This document shows positions 54,425-64,000 of a stretch of 64,000 bases of DNA, piece after piece. The DNA comes from Aurelia coerulea (lineage: Eukaryota; Cnidaria; Scyphozoa; Semaeostomeae; Ulmaridae), in contig CM076960.1 of assembly GCA_039566865.1 (NCBI GenBank), forward strand, positions 11,756,501 through 11,820,500, read 5' to 3'. Numbering within the stretch: the first letter of the stretch is position 1; each line of letters opens with the position of its first letter. The translations under genes were made by a program, and so were the position numbers. The notes below the pieces were generated by a model. The model was not told the DNA's origin, searched no databases, and worked only from the letters and a program-made list of their open reading frames with translations.

Positions 54425-54565
54425 CTCCTGCTCCGTCCCAACACATGCGCCAGACCCAGAGGACGAGAGAAGCGCACCCCCACAGTAAACTGTGGTGGTG
54501 CAAATATCGATCTCATCCTCGATTCTAACACACGAGCCAGGCCCGGAGGACGAGAGAGGGGCTCT
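54425..54565. repeat. Two-copy direct repeat between LINE ORF1 and ORF2
   Basis: On the plus strand ATCTCCTGCTCCG...CAGAGGACGAGAGA (about 54430-54475) recurs as ATCTCATCCTCGA...CGGAGGACGAGAGA (about 54508-54556), a period of about 79 bases. It fills the ORF spacer and could be structured in the RNA. Confidence 0.65.
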
Positions 54566-54580
54566 ATCTATATTAGAGAG

Positions 54581-55897
54581 TCAATGGTGTGACGCATCTA
54601 GAAGGTTTTTGGCTAAAAGGCTGTCTCCGTGGGCATTCAAATGTAACTTACTTCTATTTAGATGTTTCCCGGCCTCGATATTTTGATGTTCTACAAAAGC
54701 AATTCTTTCTTCATTACACATGTCTCTCAGGATAAAGTTTGTCTTCGTGCGTTTGTCTTCAAGCATATCACCTCGTGCGATTAATCCTGAAATACACACA
54801 TTAATTCCATGTGATTCAATCATTCTAGCGAGTGTGACAATTTCGGTTGATATTGCAACTTCAGATTTGTTCGTTCTTAGATCATTTGTCCCACAGTGCA
54901 AGATTATTCGATCCGGTTTCTTTTCGATTGCAGGCTTGCAGTAGCTGGTCATATCTTTCGTCGTTGCACCGGGAAAACATTTAATGAAAATCTGCTCATT
55001 TTCTTCGCATCTGCTTTTGAGTTTCCAGCCTTTAATATTTTTCAATAGGGAGTCACCAACAGCAATTGTAGTGTGCTTACCCAGTTTGTTAATCTTGTTG
55101 TTATTATTGGTTCCATTGCAATTACCATTTGTCGCTGTTTCTGTTTGAGTATCATGCGTGTTGCTGCATTCGGAATTTGTGTTGCTCCCATCTCCGGGGG
55201 TGACGTTTACGGAGGCATTATTGCATCTAACACTAGTATGAGCAGCACTGGCATTTTCGTTGGATTTTGGTTGGGAAGTCGAAGGCTCATGATCAAGTTG
55301 GTTTGCAGCAGGTTTAGCGTTTTGTGGGCCTTTGCCTTTGCCTCTGCTGCGCTTTCGTCTTGTTTTCTTGTTTTTGTTGTTGGCCTTTATTCTTAGCTCT
55401 GTGATTGCTTCAGTGACTTCAGATTGAATTTCTTCACGCACAATGGTTGCTTTGTTTGATGTTGTGTTCTCTGCTTTGTTATTCATATTAGAATTTGAAT
55501 TGGTTTCACACCCGCTCTTGTTTTCTAGTGACGCTTTAACTTGCGATACTTCCCTCAGCTTCAAATCTAATATCTGGGTTTGCAAATTTTGGTTATTTTG
55601 CCTCTCCCTCCATATTATTTCGTGCAGATCTGTGACAGATTTCGCCAGCTGTGAGAAGCTTTGAAGTAGATGGGGGTCGATCAAGCCAGGGGGAGAATGT
55701 AGCTCATTGGGTTGCATTGGTGCGGCCTCAGATTTTTCTGTTTGATCAGGATTCGCGTGACTTTTGGCGTCAAAATGTGCCATTTCTCTCAGCAAAACTA
55801 TCAAACATTTTGTCAACTGAAGCCTTTCCTTTTCATCCACAGTCACTCCATCCTCTTCCTCTCCGTATAATATCCCCATGTCCTTCAAGTCTTCCAT
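54581..55897 (-). CDS. LINE ORF1 with SGNH esterase domain, intact
   Basis: 438 residues, minus strand. Residues 75-125 look like a coiled coil (LLQSFSQLAKSVTDLHEIIW). Residues 172-190 are a basic RNA-binding-like patch (NNKNKKTRRKRSRGKGKG). An Asn/Ser/Thr-rich linker follows to about 270. The C-terminal esterase has AVGDSLLKNI (nucleophile Ser283), GATTKDM (Gly310), LHCGTND (Asn338) and a final HLNAHGDSLLAKN block with His. CR1-type ORF1 esterases may act on lipids or help localise the RNP. This is known for relatives but not shown here. The start is the first ATG after the 5' UTR. Confidence 0.9.
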   Translation of the reverse strand: MEDLKDMGILYGEEEDGVTVDEKERLQLTKCLIVLLREMAHFDAKSHANPDQTEKSEAAPMQPNELHSPPGLIDPHLLQSFSQLAKSVTDLHEIIWRERQNNQNLQTQILDLKLREVSQVKASLENKSGCETNSNSNMNNKAENTTSNKATIVREEIQSEVTEAITELRIKANNKNKKTRRKRSRGKGKGPQNAKPAANQLDHEPSTSQPKSNENASAAHTSVRCNNASVNVTPGDGSNTNSECSNTHDTQTETATNGNCNGTNNNNKINKLGKHTTIAVGDSLLKNIKGWKLKSRCEENEQIFIKCFPGATTKDMTSYCKPAIEKKPDRIILHCGTNDLRTNKSEVAISTEIVTLARMIESHGINVCISGLIARGDMLEDKRTKTNFILRDMCNEERIAFVEHQNIEAGKHLNRSKLHLNAHGDSLLAKNLLDASHH

Positions 55898-55959
55898 GGC
55901 ATCACGCGCTTCGTCTGCAGCCCCCTAGCCCTCCCCTGGCGCCACCCCTGTACAGAACA

Positions 55960-56267
55960 CAGAAGAAATGAATATGTATTACAAAAGACGAATACGAAAA
56001 GATCGCTGAGATCGAAAGGATCGCCGAAAAATAAAGCAGAGAAAATGTGCTTATTTTGGGCATCTGATAGGAGGAGACGGGCTTCAAAGGCTTCTCCTTG
56101 ATGGAAAGTTCAACGGGAAAAGAGGAAGAGGCAGGCCAAGATCAACGTGGTTTGATAACATCAAGGAATGGACACAAATGAACTATGCCGAAGCCACAAG
56201 AAAGGCACAGCATAGAGAGAACTGGGCATCCGTGACAGCCAACCTGCTCAGAGCAGAAGGCACCTGA
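55960..56267 (+). pseudogene. RTE-like ORF C-terminal end
   Basis: Reads CAYFGHLIGGDGLQRLLLDG, KFNGKRGRGRPRSTWFDNIK, EWTQMNYAEATRKAQHRENW, and ends TANLLRAEGT with TGA at 56265-56267. The YFGH...GKRGRGRPR..W.D+I pattern is the hallmark C-terminus of RTE-like ORFs. A stop near 55998 breaks the upstream part. Confidence 0.85.
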
Positions 56268-56814
56268 CGACTACGAGTGCCAATACTGTTTATTGCAGCC
56301 TGGAGGGGGGGGGGGGGGGGTGAATACCATTGAACAGACATAGCATCAGTACAAATAACAAATGCATTTCATTCTTTAAATAGTCGACAAGGGGTGTTTG
56401 ATCCCCCAGAAATGGAAGCATTTCCACCCTTTATCAGTGCTCATACTGAAGAATACAAATATTATTTACGGTGCATTAATATTATTGCTCTTTGTTTTAA
56501 ATTTCCATGAACTTCTATTTTGTGTTTTTCAACTTTTGAGCATTTTTTGGTTTCACCCCAGTTTAAATTTGTATGGAGGATGCACTAACACAACAAACAA
56601 GGGTAGGGCAGGGACTTTCTCTGAATGTTACGATGGATGAAGATGTTAATGATTTAGCGGATTCTTTCATTCAGCTAAGTGAAGGCATAGTCGCTATTAT
56701 GGTTAAGATGAGAGTTACACAATCAGCAGCAAGTTTCCATGCTTACAGAATAACAATGCCAGTGTCTAGATCCGCCCCTGCTTGAACGGTATTAACCCCC
56801 AGGCAGCAATCAAC
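56268..56814. other. Non-coding stretch with G run and orphan transposon end
   Basis: A 14-base G run lies near 56307. CTAGATCCGCCCCTG near 56762 is a lone copy of the terminal motif of the 47.8-49.9 kb element. The open frames here have no motif. Confidence 0.45.
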
Positions 56815-57022
56815 GGCATTGGGGCCAAATTTGAACAATTATAGCAGAAGTAGCCTGATTAGCATACAGCATCCTGATTAGCATTGTAAGCATATAGTCT
56901 TTATGCAGAGAGGATAGCCCCTCTATGTTCAGGGTCCTTTCAAAATTCAGTACTTGAAGGTCCTAGGGGTCATAGGGGTCCTCGGATCATAGGGTCTGGT
57001 TTTTCCAGTATGCCAGCTCAAA
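56815..57022 (-). repeat. Right arm of the widely spaced inverted repeat
   Basis: On the minus strand it reads ACTGGAAAAACCAGACCC, CCCCTATGACCCCTAGGACC and GCTAATCAGG twice, then AATTGTTCAAATTTGGC, parallel to the left arm. Extra bases around GCATACAGCATCC are a short internal duplication. Confidence 0.8.
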
Positions 57023-57029
57023 CTGCCTT

Positions 57030-59005
57030 TACTGACACCGACTATTACATTTCTATGGGCTATTATCTTGGTAATTATAACATTAAAGTAATAACGTCAT
57101 TCTATTATGAGGGCTACATTTGCCTAGACTGATTACATTCGTCTAAGTTTTACTCCTTTGAATTGAATTGTTATTTAAGGTTATAGCCATTCCTGAAGAG
57201 GTATTGCGGAGGGTATCGTTGGGGAATTGAAAGAAGACAAGGACTCATGTAATAACTCCAGCTTTTGCCTTTCTTTTGTTTCGTACGGCTCCAATGTCCG
57301 GGCAAGGGGGGGGGTACTCTGGTATATTTAAGAGAGGGATTCTGTAAGACCACTTACAAGGGGGTCTTTCAAATGTGAGTTCTATCACTATGCAGGATGG
57401 GTAGGAACACATCAAATAGCTTCTTTGACAGCTAGATATGGCATGGACAAAACTCGTGGATACATCAACTTCTAACAAATGGCGACTACTCAAGCTATTT
57501 ACACTAAAAATCCTTAATTAATTAACGTCTTTTTAACGGCTTCGACTTCACGGCTCAAACAGCTTTAACGACGGTTCTTGCGACTTGCGACTTCTTCGAC
57601 TTCCACTTAACGGCTTAACGGCTAACGACAACAGTTCACGGCAAATCACGGCTAAAGTCTCTTCACGAAGCCTTGCAACTTATTTTGTACGAAAAGGGCG
57701 AGTTCATTAACAAAATTCCAAAAAAGGGCAAAATATTTACAATAACCGCTAAGAGTTTAGTTTTTGTTTTCGATTGTCCAATAATATTTCTTCTTTCACT
57801 ATTGCACCACTACGGCGAAATGGTTGCACCACACTCATGAAATTATTGCACCACTACTACATTACGTCATTGAACAATGTTAGCATTCAAAAATGCGAAG
57901 GAGGCTCCTCGATATAACAATTCTCAAGTTATTTTTTTGGGTCAAAAATTTGGGCAATATTAATTTTTTGGTTCTATGACTTGTACAGTTAGTTTTTTGG
58001 GTTCCTGAAATTCTGCCTTACTCTTTTGGGTCTCCAATATGCGGAAAGTTAAAAAATTGAGGAAAATATAATTTACAAACTAAATTAAGTCAAGTAACAT
58101 CAATACTTTGGTCACAGAAAGTGATAAAGAGAAAATAACGCCAATAGGCAACACATTCTTTCTTAAGCAATCACTCGGTACGACGGCGGGCCAGCTCGGC
58201 GCCGCAGGCGACGAGCGGCAAGCCTAGTCTATACACATATTTGTTGCAGTCGGATGTGGCGTCATTCCCTTTGTCCCTCTCGCGAACGTTCCAATTGTCT
58301 AGACCGTTCGATTGGCAGAACCGCAAAATGGGCGAAGTCAAACCGCAGGTGAAAACGTCGCCCAACATTCCGTTCCTCCTCAAAACGTCTTCCTTTTCCA
58401 GTCAAGGCTCTGTTCGAGGGGTTATTCGCCAAATTCTTCACCCCACTTTCGGCTTGCCAAGCCCTTTGTTTCCCTTTGTGTTGAGCTCGAAGTCCTTTGT
58501 CATTCGATTGTTCTTGCGCTGCTCATGACGTGAAAAATGGGTGTCCTTCAAAACCCCATTGAGGGGTTTTCTGATTTTTTAAAAATCCCAGTGGGATCTC
58601 TATTCGCTCAATATGCATTGAGACCCATTTGGAGAGGGATTCAGGTCCGCGGATTTCCTAGGTGCTGGAGGGGGGTCGAGTGGAAATTGCACATTTCCCA
58701 CCCTTCAAATGCCATTTCCCCCAGTTTATTTGCTAAATGTTGTCTTTTGACAGCCTTGCTATATTTAAGGGGTCTCTACCTCAAAATATGAGTTATTAGG
58801 AGAGGGGTTGGCGCTCCAGGGGCCACAATTGCATCATTTTCTAATTTTTAGATGCCTTTTTAGGCCTTTCTCAGTAACTCCCCCTTCTCTCAAGAGAAAC
58901 ATCCCCTTTTATGTTTTCAACTATCATCTGAGTTTTCACGCAAAAAGCTTTTGACATTGTTGTGCAGGATGGAAAGTTGCTTTCAAACTGTTGATAGTTT
59001 TTACA
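57030..59005. other. Intergenic with a GC-rich island at 58160-58540
   Basis: A G-run GTACTC word near 57306 is a lone G-run MITE end. 57535-57670 holds repeated AACGGCTT/CGACTTC words. At 58160-58540 both strands are open (minus: MRRNGMLGDVFTCGLTSPIL...; plus: KMGEVKPQVKTSPNIPF...). The flank GGCAACA...ACGACGGCGGGC recurs at 62545-62580, so at least part is repetitive. No gene is called. Confidence 0.4.
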
Positions 59006-59009
59006 TTAA

Positions 59010-59890
59010 CCCTATTTTAACCGGGGGGGGGTGTTTTTCGCCCCCCTGGCGGATTTTTTTAAATAGCTCCCAAACGATGCTACCTACAATGCTGAAACGC
59101 CTTGACTTTCCCTAAAATTTAGTTGGCCATCAGAAAATAAAAATTTCAAAGCCTATTGTTCGACCACGTGACCACCACATGCCCATATTTGGAGAGTGGT
59201 CACAAAGAAATTCTTTAAAACGGCTGTAATTTCTTTCTTTGTTATCAAATCTCAACAATATATATACCATTCGATTTGTCTCAATGAGTGCTTTAATTTG
59301 ATATATAGTTTATTCATATTTGCTGACTTCAGCACTTTATTATTTCTATGACGTCATCTTTCTTTATGATGTCATATTCCTAATGAATGAGTAATTTTTG
59401 CCTGCAAACTGATGGAATTCCCTCAAATATCGATGAAGGTACTTGATTTCGTCAATAATATGCGAAATTAATGGTTTTAAATCATAATTATTGAGCAAAC
59501 AATTTTGCATTGAATCAAATTTTCATTATTTAATTAGTTAATTCATTAGAAACCACAAATATCCGTATGAAACCATATGAAACTACAAATTAATGGTGTC
59601 AAGCAGGTATTTGGATGGTTTTTTGCCAATTTTATCAAATTATTTACTAATAATTGGCCCTTTTATGCAAATAGCTCGATATTCACAAAATTTGCATTGT
59701 TTTTGGTTGCCTAGCAACCAATCACGTGACTACTGATTGATTTATGCTATTTTTAGATTTTCCTTTGTTCAATTGTGACACAGTGCCAGTTTCATTGTCA
59801 TGGCTGTTATACTTGCGGAGAAAAACAGGGGGAGGGGCGAAAAACGCCCCCCCGGTAGAAAATCACTTTTTTTACCCGGTTAAAATAGGG
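59010..59890. mobile_element. piggyBac-type MITE, copy 2, complete, 881 bp
   Basis: Ends CCCTATTTTAACCGGG and CCCGGTTAAAATAGGG are flanked by TTAA at 59006-59009 and 59891-59894. Subterminal GCCCCCC/GGGGGGC stems lie inside both ends. It contains several TGACGTCAT words. It matches the outer parts of the split copy at 19124-21539 with scattered differences. Non-coding. Confidence 0.9.
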
Positions 59891-59894
59891 TTAA

Positions 59895-60780
59895 AATAGT
59901 ACTTGAATTGTTCCTTGAGTGGATTAACATGCACGATACTCTCGACCAGCTTCTGGCAGCAAATGGCCACTAAACCTACATTGGCTAAGTCTCTTATTAA
60001 AGAATAGGCCTTCATGAAATGAGAAGAGGGGAGGAAAAGTAAAATGGTGTGAAATATTGGACGATAACTGGAAGTAAGGGATCGGCAACGAATGCGTGCA
60101 TTCTGTTTTTGACAGAAACCACATGTGCAGAAATTGAAGCTGAAGAAAATCCTTCAAAGAAGACAGGGGCCAGGTCTTGGGCCAAATCGAAATAAAGTTT
60201 AGCTATGGCAGTTTTTCAGACTCCTGTCGACTCTTGTGATCTCCCGCAGTCTTATTTTAGGAGTCTCCGTAAGTTTTATTTTTATCTGCTGTCTTTTATA
60301 CTTTTATTAGCAATGACTAGGACTTATCTGCTATTTTACAAGGCAGTTTTACAACGAAACCAGCGATTTGCACGTCGCCCTTTGCCTGATTAAAAACGTG
60401 AAACGAGTGGAGGGGTGTTATCACTCTTCCGAACTATCCTCGGCCTGAATATGATGGGTGATCTTAATTCTGAATTGATAGGCCTAATGTTTACAAGCAA
60501 TTCTGTTGTCAGAGGTCATTGAAATTGAACAACAACACACTAAACATTACATTACAATTCTATTTGTACTTTCTTCATAGGAAGGCAACACCGCTAATTG
60601 CCCTTCCATTCCAGACACATATCTGACGTCAATACTTTTCAAACCAGAACAATTGCTGGAAAGAACAATCAGAAAGTGATTTCAGAGCCTCTGTTTGGGA
60701 TGAGAGGGCTAGAAAGCAGGGGGCGAGGGGGTAACTCCTATAGGGGGTCTGGTATATATGTGTCTTTGAGAATTCAGAGC
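59895..60780. other. Intergenic, no recognised feature
   Basis: Short frames only (59924-60157 minus, 60205-60393 plus), no motif. GTAACTCCTATAGGGGGTCTGG near 60729 begins the repeat-rich block that follows. Confidence 0.4.
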
Positions 60781-60782
60781 TA

Positions 60783-62340
60783 GGACCCGTAACCAGGGCA
60801 AAAATTTAAAATATGACCCCATGAACCGGGAAAATCTACCACAATAATCGTAACATGCAGAGTAAATTGAGAATTTATAGAGCTATATTCCTTTTCATGA
60901 AAGTTTTTTGTAGAATCTTAGGAAAAACGGGGTATTTTTCTTCAGAAAATATTTCAACCCAAAAACAGTGAAATGCTGGCTGGTGGACTCGGGGCCCTAA
61001 AATAAAAGTCAAAATTCACCTGGCCCAAATTTCATACCCCAAGTTTTATGGAATTCTACTGTTTTCCAACAAAGAGAAGATATATCAGTATAAGTGAATC
61101 GTAATAAAGTGCCAAAATCCCAAACCTTTCTCTTAGAAACAGTGTTGGTACTGTACAGATTACTTTAGGGCCCAGTGATACTCCTTTAAAGGGGGGTTAC
61201 TTTCAAAATTTTCCGTGATAAGGGGTTTTTTCATCAACTAGAATGTCAGAGAAAAGGATATGCAATGGAATGGTATGGACGAGCGTGGTAGACCTTTTTC
61301 TGTTGAATTGCACCCACCGGGAGTGTGCAGTACAGTTGGGGATGTTCAGTACAGTGGGGAGGTATGCTTGAGTACAGTGGGGCAATTCAGTATAGTGGGG
61401 AGGCATCCGGAGTTCAGTGGGGGATACCTTGAGTGCAGTGGGTGACGGGGGTGTTCAGTACAGTGGGGAGGCATCTGGAGTACAGTTGGGGGATATCATG
61501 ATGTGTGTGGTGTGTGGTGAGGCATCATCAGTATAGTAGGGGGATATTCAGAACAGAGAGGGGAGTAGCCAGGGTAGTTACCAGGGGGCCCGGGGCCTCT
61601 GTGGGCCAGCAAGAAATAGGGTATGTATTTTTCTTTGTTGTAGTTTTCTTTCAGGAACGTTTTTAGGCCTGCAGGCCCACTGAGATTCTAACAAAAATCT
61701 AAAAGCAGTGTCTTATTAGGACCCGTAACCAGGGCAAAATTTCAAAATATGACCCCATAAACCGGGAAACATTTACCACAATAATCGTAACATACAGAGT
61801 GAATTGAGCTATAAAAGGGTATCCAATGGGATGGTATGGACGAGCGTGGTAGACCTTTTACTGTTGAATTTGCACCCACCGGGAGTCATGCAGTGCAGTT
61901 GGGGATGTTCAGTACAGTGGGGAGGTATGTTTGAGCACAGTGGGGAAATTCAGTATAGTGGGGAGGCATCCGGAGGTCAGTGGGAGGATACCTTCAGTGC
62001 AGTGGGGGACGGGGGTGCTCAGTACAGTTGTGAGACTTCTGGAGTTCAGTTGGAGATGCCTTCAGTGCAGTGGGGGACGGGGGTGTTCAGTACAGTGGGG
62101 AGGCATCTGGAGTACAGTGGGAGGATACCATGATGTGTGTGGTGAGGCATCATCTGTATAGTAGGGGGATATTCAGAACAGAGAGGGGAGTAGCCAGGGT
62201 AGTTACCAGGGGGCCTGGGGCCTCTGTGGGCCAGCAAGAAATAAGGTGTCTTCTTCTTTGTTGTAGTTTTTTTTCAGGAACGTTTTCAGGCCTGCGGGCC
62301 CACTGAGATTCTAAGAAAAATCTAAAAGCAGTGTCTTACC
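60783..62340. repeat. Tandem duplication with G-rich minisatellite core
   Basis: Unit 1 (60783-61718) and unit 2 (61719-62340) both start GGACCCGTAACCAGGGCAAA and end near CTAAAAGCAGTGTCTTA. Unit 1 has about 350 extra bases (60870-61255). In each unit a degenerate repeat of about 30 bases, TTCAGTACAGTGGGGAGGCAT, recurs many times with CACCCACCGGGAGT before it. Open frames here are repeat artefacts. Confidence 0.85.
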
Positions 62341-62344
62341 AGTG

Positions 62345-64000
62345 CATAGGGGGGTGTGGCCCAAGGATAACAGGGCGTGGTGCCCGGCCTCTCTCTCGAC
62401 GGCCCTGGGGTTAAACACTCATTTTGTTAAATGCTCCCTTACGCAACTATGAACAGCAGCTTTGTAGAATGTAGAATTTACCTATGCCGAAATTTTTGTC
62501 ACATAAAGTGATAACAGAAAACAACGTCAAGAGGCAACAAATTCTTTCCCAAGCAATCACTCAGTACGACGGCGGGCAAGCCTAGTGAAATGTATTCTTA
62601 GTTATATCACGTGACGTGCTCATGAAGTCACAATATAGAATTTTCAAAGTCAATACGATTCAGTACTAAAAATTTTAAATCGTTGATTGTGAGAAAACGA
62701 AAGGCAATAAGGACATGGGTCCAATTTTAGTGTATTCTATGGTTGAATAGATTTTGCTTTGCAAAGAAGAATTTGCAAAAAGTGATGACGTCATCACACA
62801 GGAATTCAAAGAATGTGCGCATGCGTACAGCCAAAATACGCATAATCATGCGTTTAAATTATAAAAAAAACAATTTATGAAGTTGGATAGAGAATCAAAA
62901 GTAGCATGTATCCCTCCAATTTCATTGCTTTCCTGCATTTGCTGTAGGTTTTATTAGCATTTATTGAACTTTTGCAGAGACATCTCTCAAAAATTGATCG
63001 CGTTTACCCCCTGGAATGAATCTAATTTTTCTGAAAAGTTCATTTTTTATTATAAGAAGGATGAAAACTAAAAGTCAGAAATTTTCAGCGTTGTAAGTGC
63101 ACTTGGTAAAAATCCACAGAAGAAAAGCCGCTGGGGAGAGGGGACTGATTCAGCCCAACCCCCTAGGATTGATAGGGTTAAGAATCTTCAGAACATCTTT
63201 AAAGATGCCAAACTTAGAGCACTACAGTGCACTTATTTTTTTTATAAGGAACTAACGTCCGGGGCTGGTATAGGCAGTTTTTTTAAATTTTGGGGGCATT
63301 TTGCTGCCACAAGTTTCTTACGTGTTTCTTATAATTTTATTGCCGGAAGTTTAGAGTTGATTTTATCTGGTCTAAAGGGCTCCCAAATTACTTAGTAAAA
63401 TCTCAAAACGAGTAAATAACATGATTCGCACTTAAAATAATGTCCAAACAGTTGCTTTAACTGCACAATCTCAAAATATTTTTGAATGTGATGGGAAAAA
63501 TAAAACTGAAAATTGCAGAAGTTCTTTAGCTTTTTCAATTTAGGTAGGGTTGTTTCTTAGCTTTCGAAAATTGAGCATACCGTTTCTTAGCGGTTTCTCA
63601 TAAAAAAAATGAGTGTATCTGAATCTTCTTTACTTTGAAGCTAACATGAATACCACACGCGATTTTCAATATTTAATGCTGAGGAGTAGGTGCGAAACGG
63701 GAAGATTGCACTGCACTGGCCTAACAAAACATCACACTGTCGTTATAAATAAGGACGAATTAACAGATACTTACGTTTCTAAAATGAGGACCACAAACTG
63801 AAAATATGAAGCAGCACAAATGTCAAAGGTATTTCACCTGGTTTTGATAGCAAAAATCCACTTTTTTGGCTATAATCTGCAGCCTGTTTCTCCAACAAAT
63901 CGTTCAGACTTGCCTCTTGCAACATTCTGAATACACCCATTTTTTATAAGAAACTAAGGTCCGGGGCTGGTAGGCAGTTTCTTAAATTTTGGGCCATTTT
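62345..64000. other. Intergenic with a direct repeat at the window end
   Basis: No gene is seen; the frame 63613-63801 (MYLNLLYFEANMNTTRDF) is AT-rich and unsupported. AACTAACGTCCGGGGCTGGT at about 63250 recurs as AACTAAGGTCCGGGGCTGGT at about 63953 with GGCAGTTT...AAATTTTGGG after each. The second copy runs off the window. Confidence 0.5.

Larger units (their letters stand above)
51101..55955 (-). mobile_element. Full-length CR1-like LINE with two intact ORFs
   Basis: The minus-strand element begins near 55955 with a GC-rich 5' UTR (GGGGTGGCGCCAGGGGAGGG) and has ORF1 (55897-54581), a 183-bp spacer, ORF2 (54397-51374), a 3' UTR with GTAGGCCTACTTTAAATAAA, and a terminal TAA repeat (51101-51122). 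Neither ORF has an internal stop. A nearly identical 3' end occurs at 2.57-6.96 kb, showing the family moved in this genome. No target duplication is evident, as is common for CR1. It sits inside an RTE-like LINE. Confidence 0.9.
50287..56267 (+). mobile_element. RTE-like LINE, split by a MITE and by a complete CR1-like LINE
   Basis: The plus-strand pieces are 50287-50652, 50952-51098 and about 55960-56267. They encode the RT core and the C-terminal end of one LINE. The first break is a 291-bp MITE and the second is the full-length LINE inserted in reverse. About 80 residues expected between the last two pieces are missing or unrecognisable, so there was also a deletion. Confidence 0.75.

Noticed and set aside
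59010..59890. TGACGTCAT words as a regulatory cluster
   Set aside because: They belong to the MITE and are in both copies, so they reflect element ancestry, not local regulation.
61804..62133. Plus frame rich in QYSGEASG repeats
   Set aside because: Translation of the G-rich minisatellite, not a conserved protein.

Overview
This window is animal nuclear DNA. Introns with GT..AG borders, LINE and Penelope-like retroelements, DNA transposons and palindromic MITEs are present, and there is no operon structure, ribosome-binding-site spacing or dense coding. CR1-type LINEs whose first ORF carries an SGNH esterase domain, Penelope-like elements (PLEs) with GIY-YIG domains, and a HECT-like ubiquitin ligase gene of the kind expanded in marine invertebrates suggest a cnidarian-like marine invertebrate, perhaps an anthozoan. 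The species cannot be fixed from the sequence alone. Base composition looks AT-rich.

Most of the window is nested repeats. 1-10 kb: a decayed LINE; a 3' piece of a CR1 LINE broken by a 623-bp insert and by a PLE; a perfect 237-bp inverted repeat with hammerhead-like motifs in both arms; a second LINE on the minus strand cut by a piggyBac-type element (TTAA duplications) and by a G-run MITE; a tRNA-like SINE. 10.7-15.7 kb: the one clear host-type gene, a HECT-domain gene on the minus strand. It is split by introns and has up to four frameshifts. A LINE sits inside a MITE inside one of its introns. 15.7-19 kb: degenerate short tandem repeats upstream of that gene, then a duplicated block of about 0.55 kb. 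19-28 kb: a piggyBac-type MITE split by LINE debris and a long ATAC array, a foldback element, two palindromic MITEs with TA duplications, a candidate signal-peptide exon and a PLE 3' end with a GIY-YIG domain. 28-38.9 kb: a dead CR1-like LINE split by about 6 kb bounded by related terminal repeats. That 6 kb holds a possible small host exon pair. 39-47 kb: a GIY-YIG fragment, and a satellite of about 215 bp period split by a TIR element that itself holds a smaller MITE. 47.8-57 kb: a TIR element with a foldback core, then a pair of inverted repeats of about 200 bp enclosing an RTE-like LINE that was split by a complete CR1-like LINE (51.1-55.95 kb) with two intact ORFs. 57-64 kb: intergenic DNA, a complete second copy of the piggyBac-type MITE, a G-rich tandem duplication and a direct repeat at the window edge.

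The insertions can be ordered in time from their nesting. Three clean cases (piggyBac-type in LINE, MITE in RTE-like LINE, LINE in MITE) have target duplications that I could read directly. The intact CR1-like LINE and the perfect inverted repeat look like the youngest components. The PLE block has an N-terminal ORF with coiled-coil-like and Asn/Gln-rich sequence, an RT with no EN domain, and paired hammerhead-like motifs in a perfect palindrome. It is the best candidate for something not fully described.
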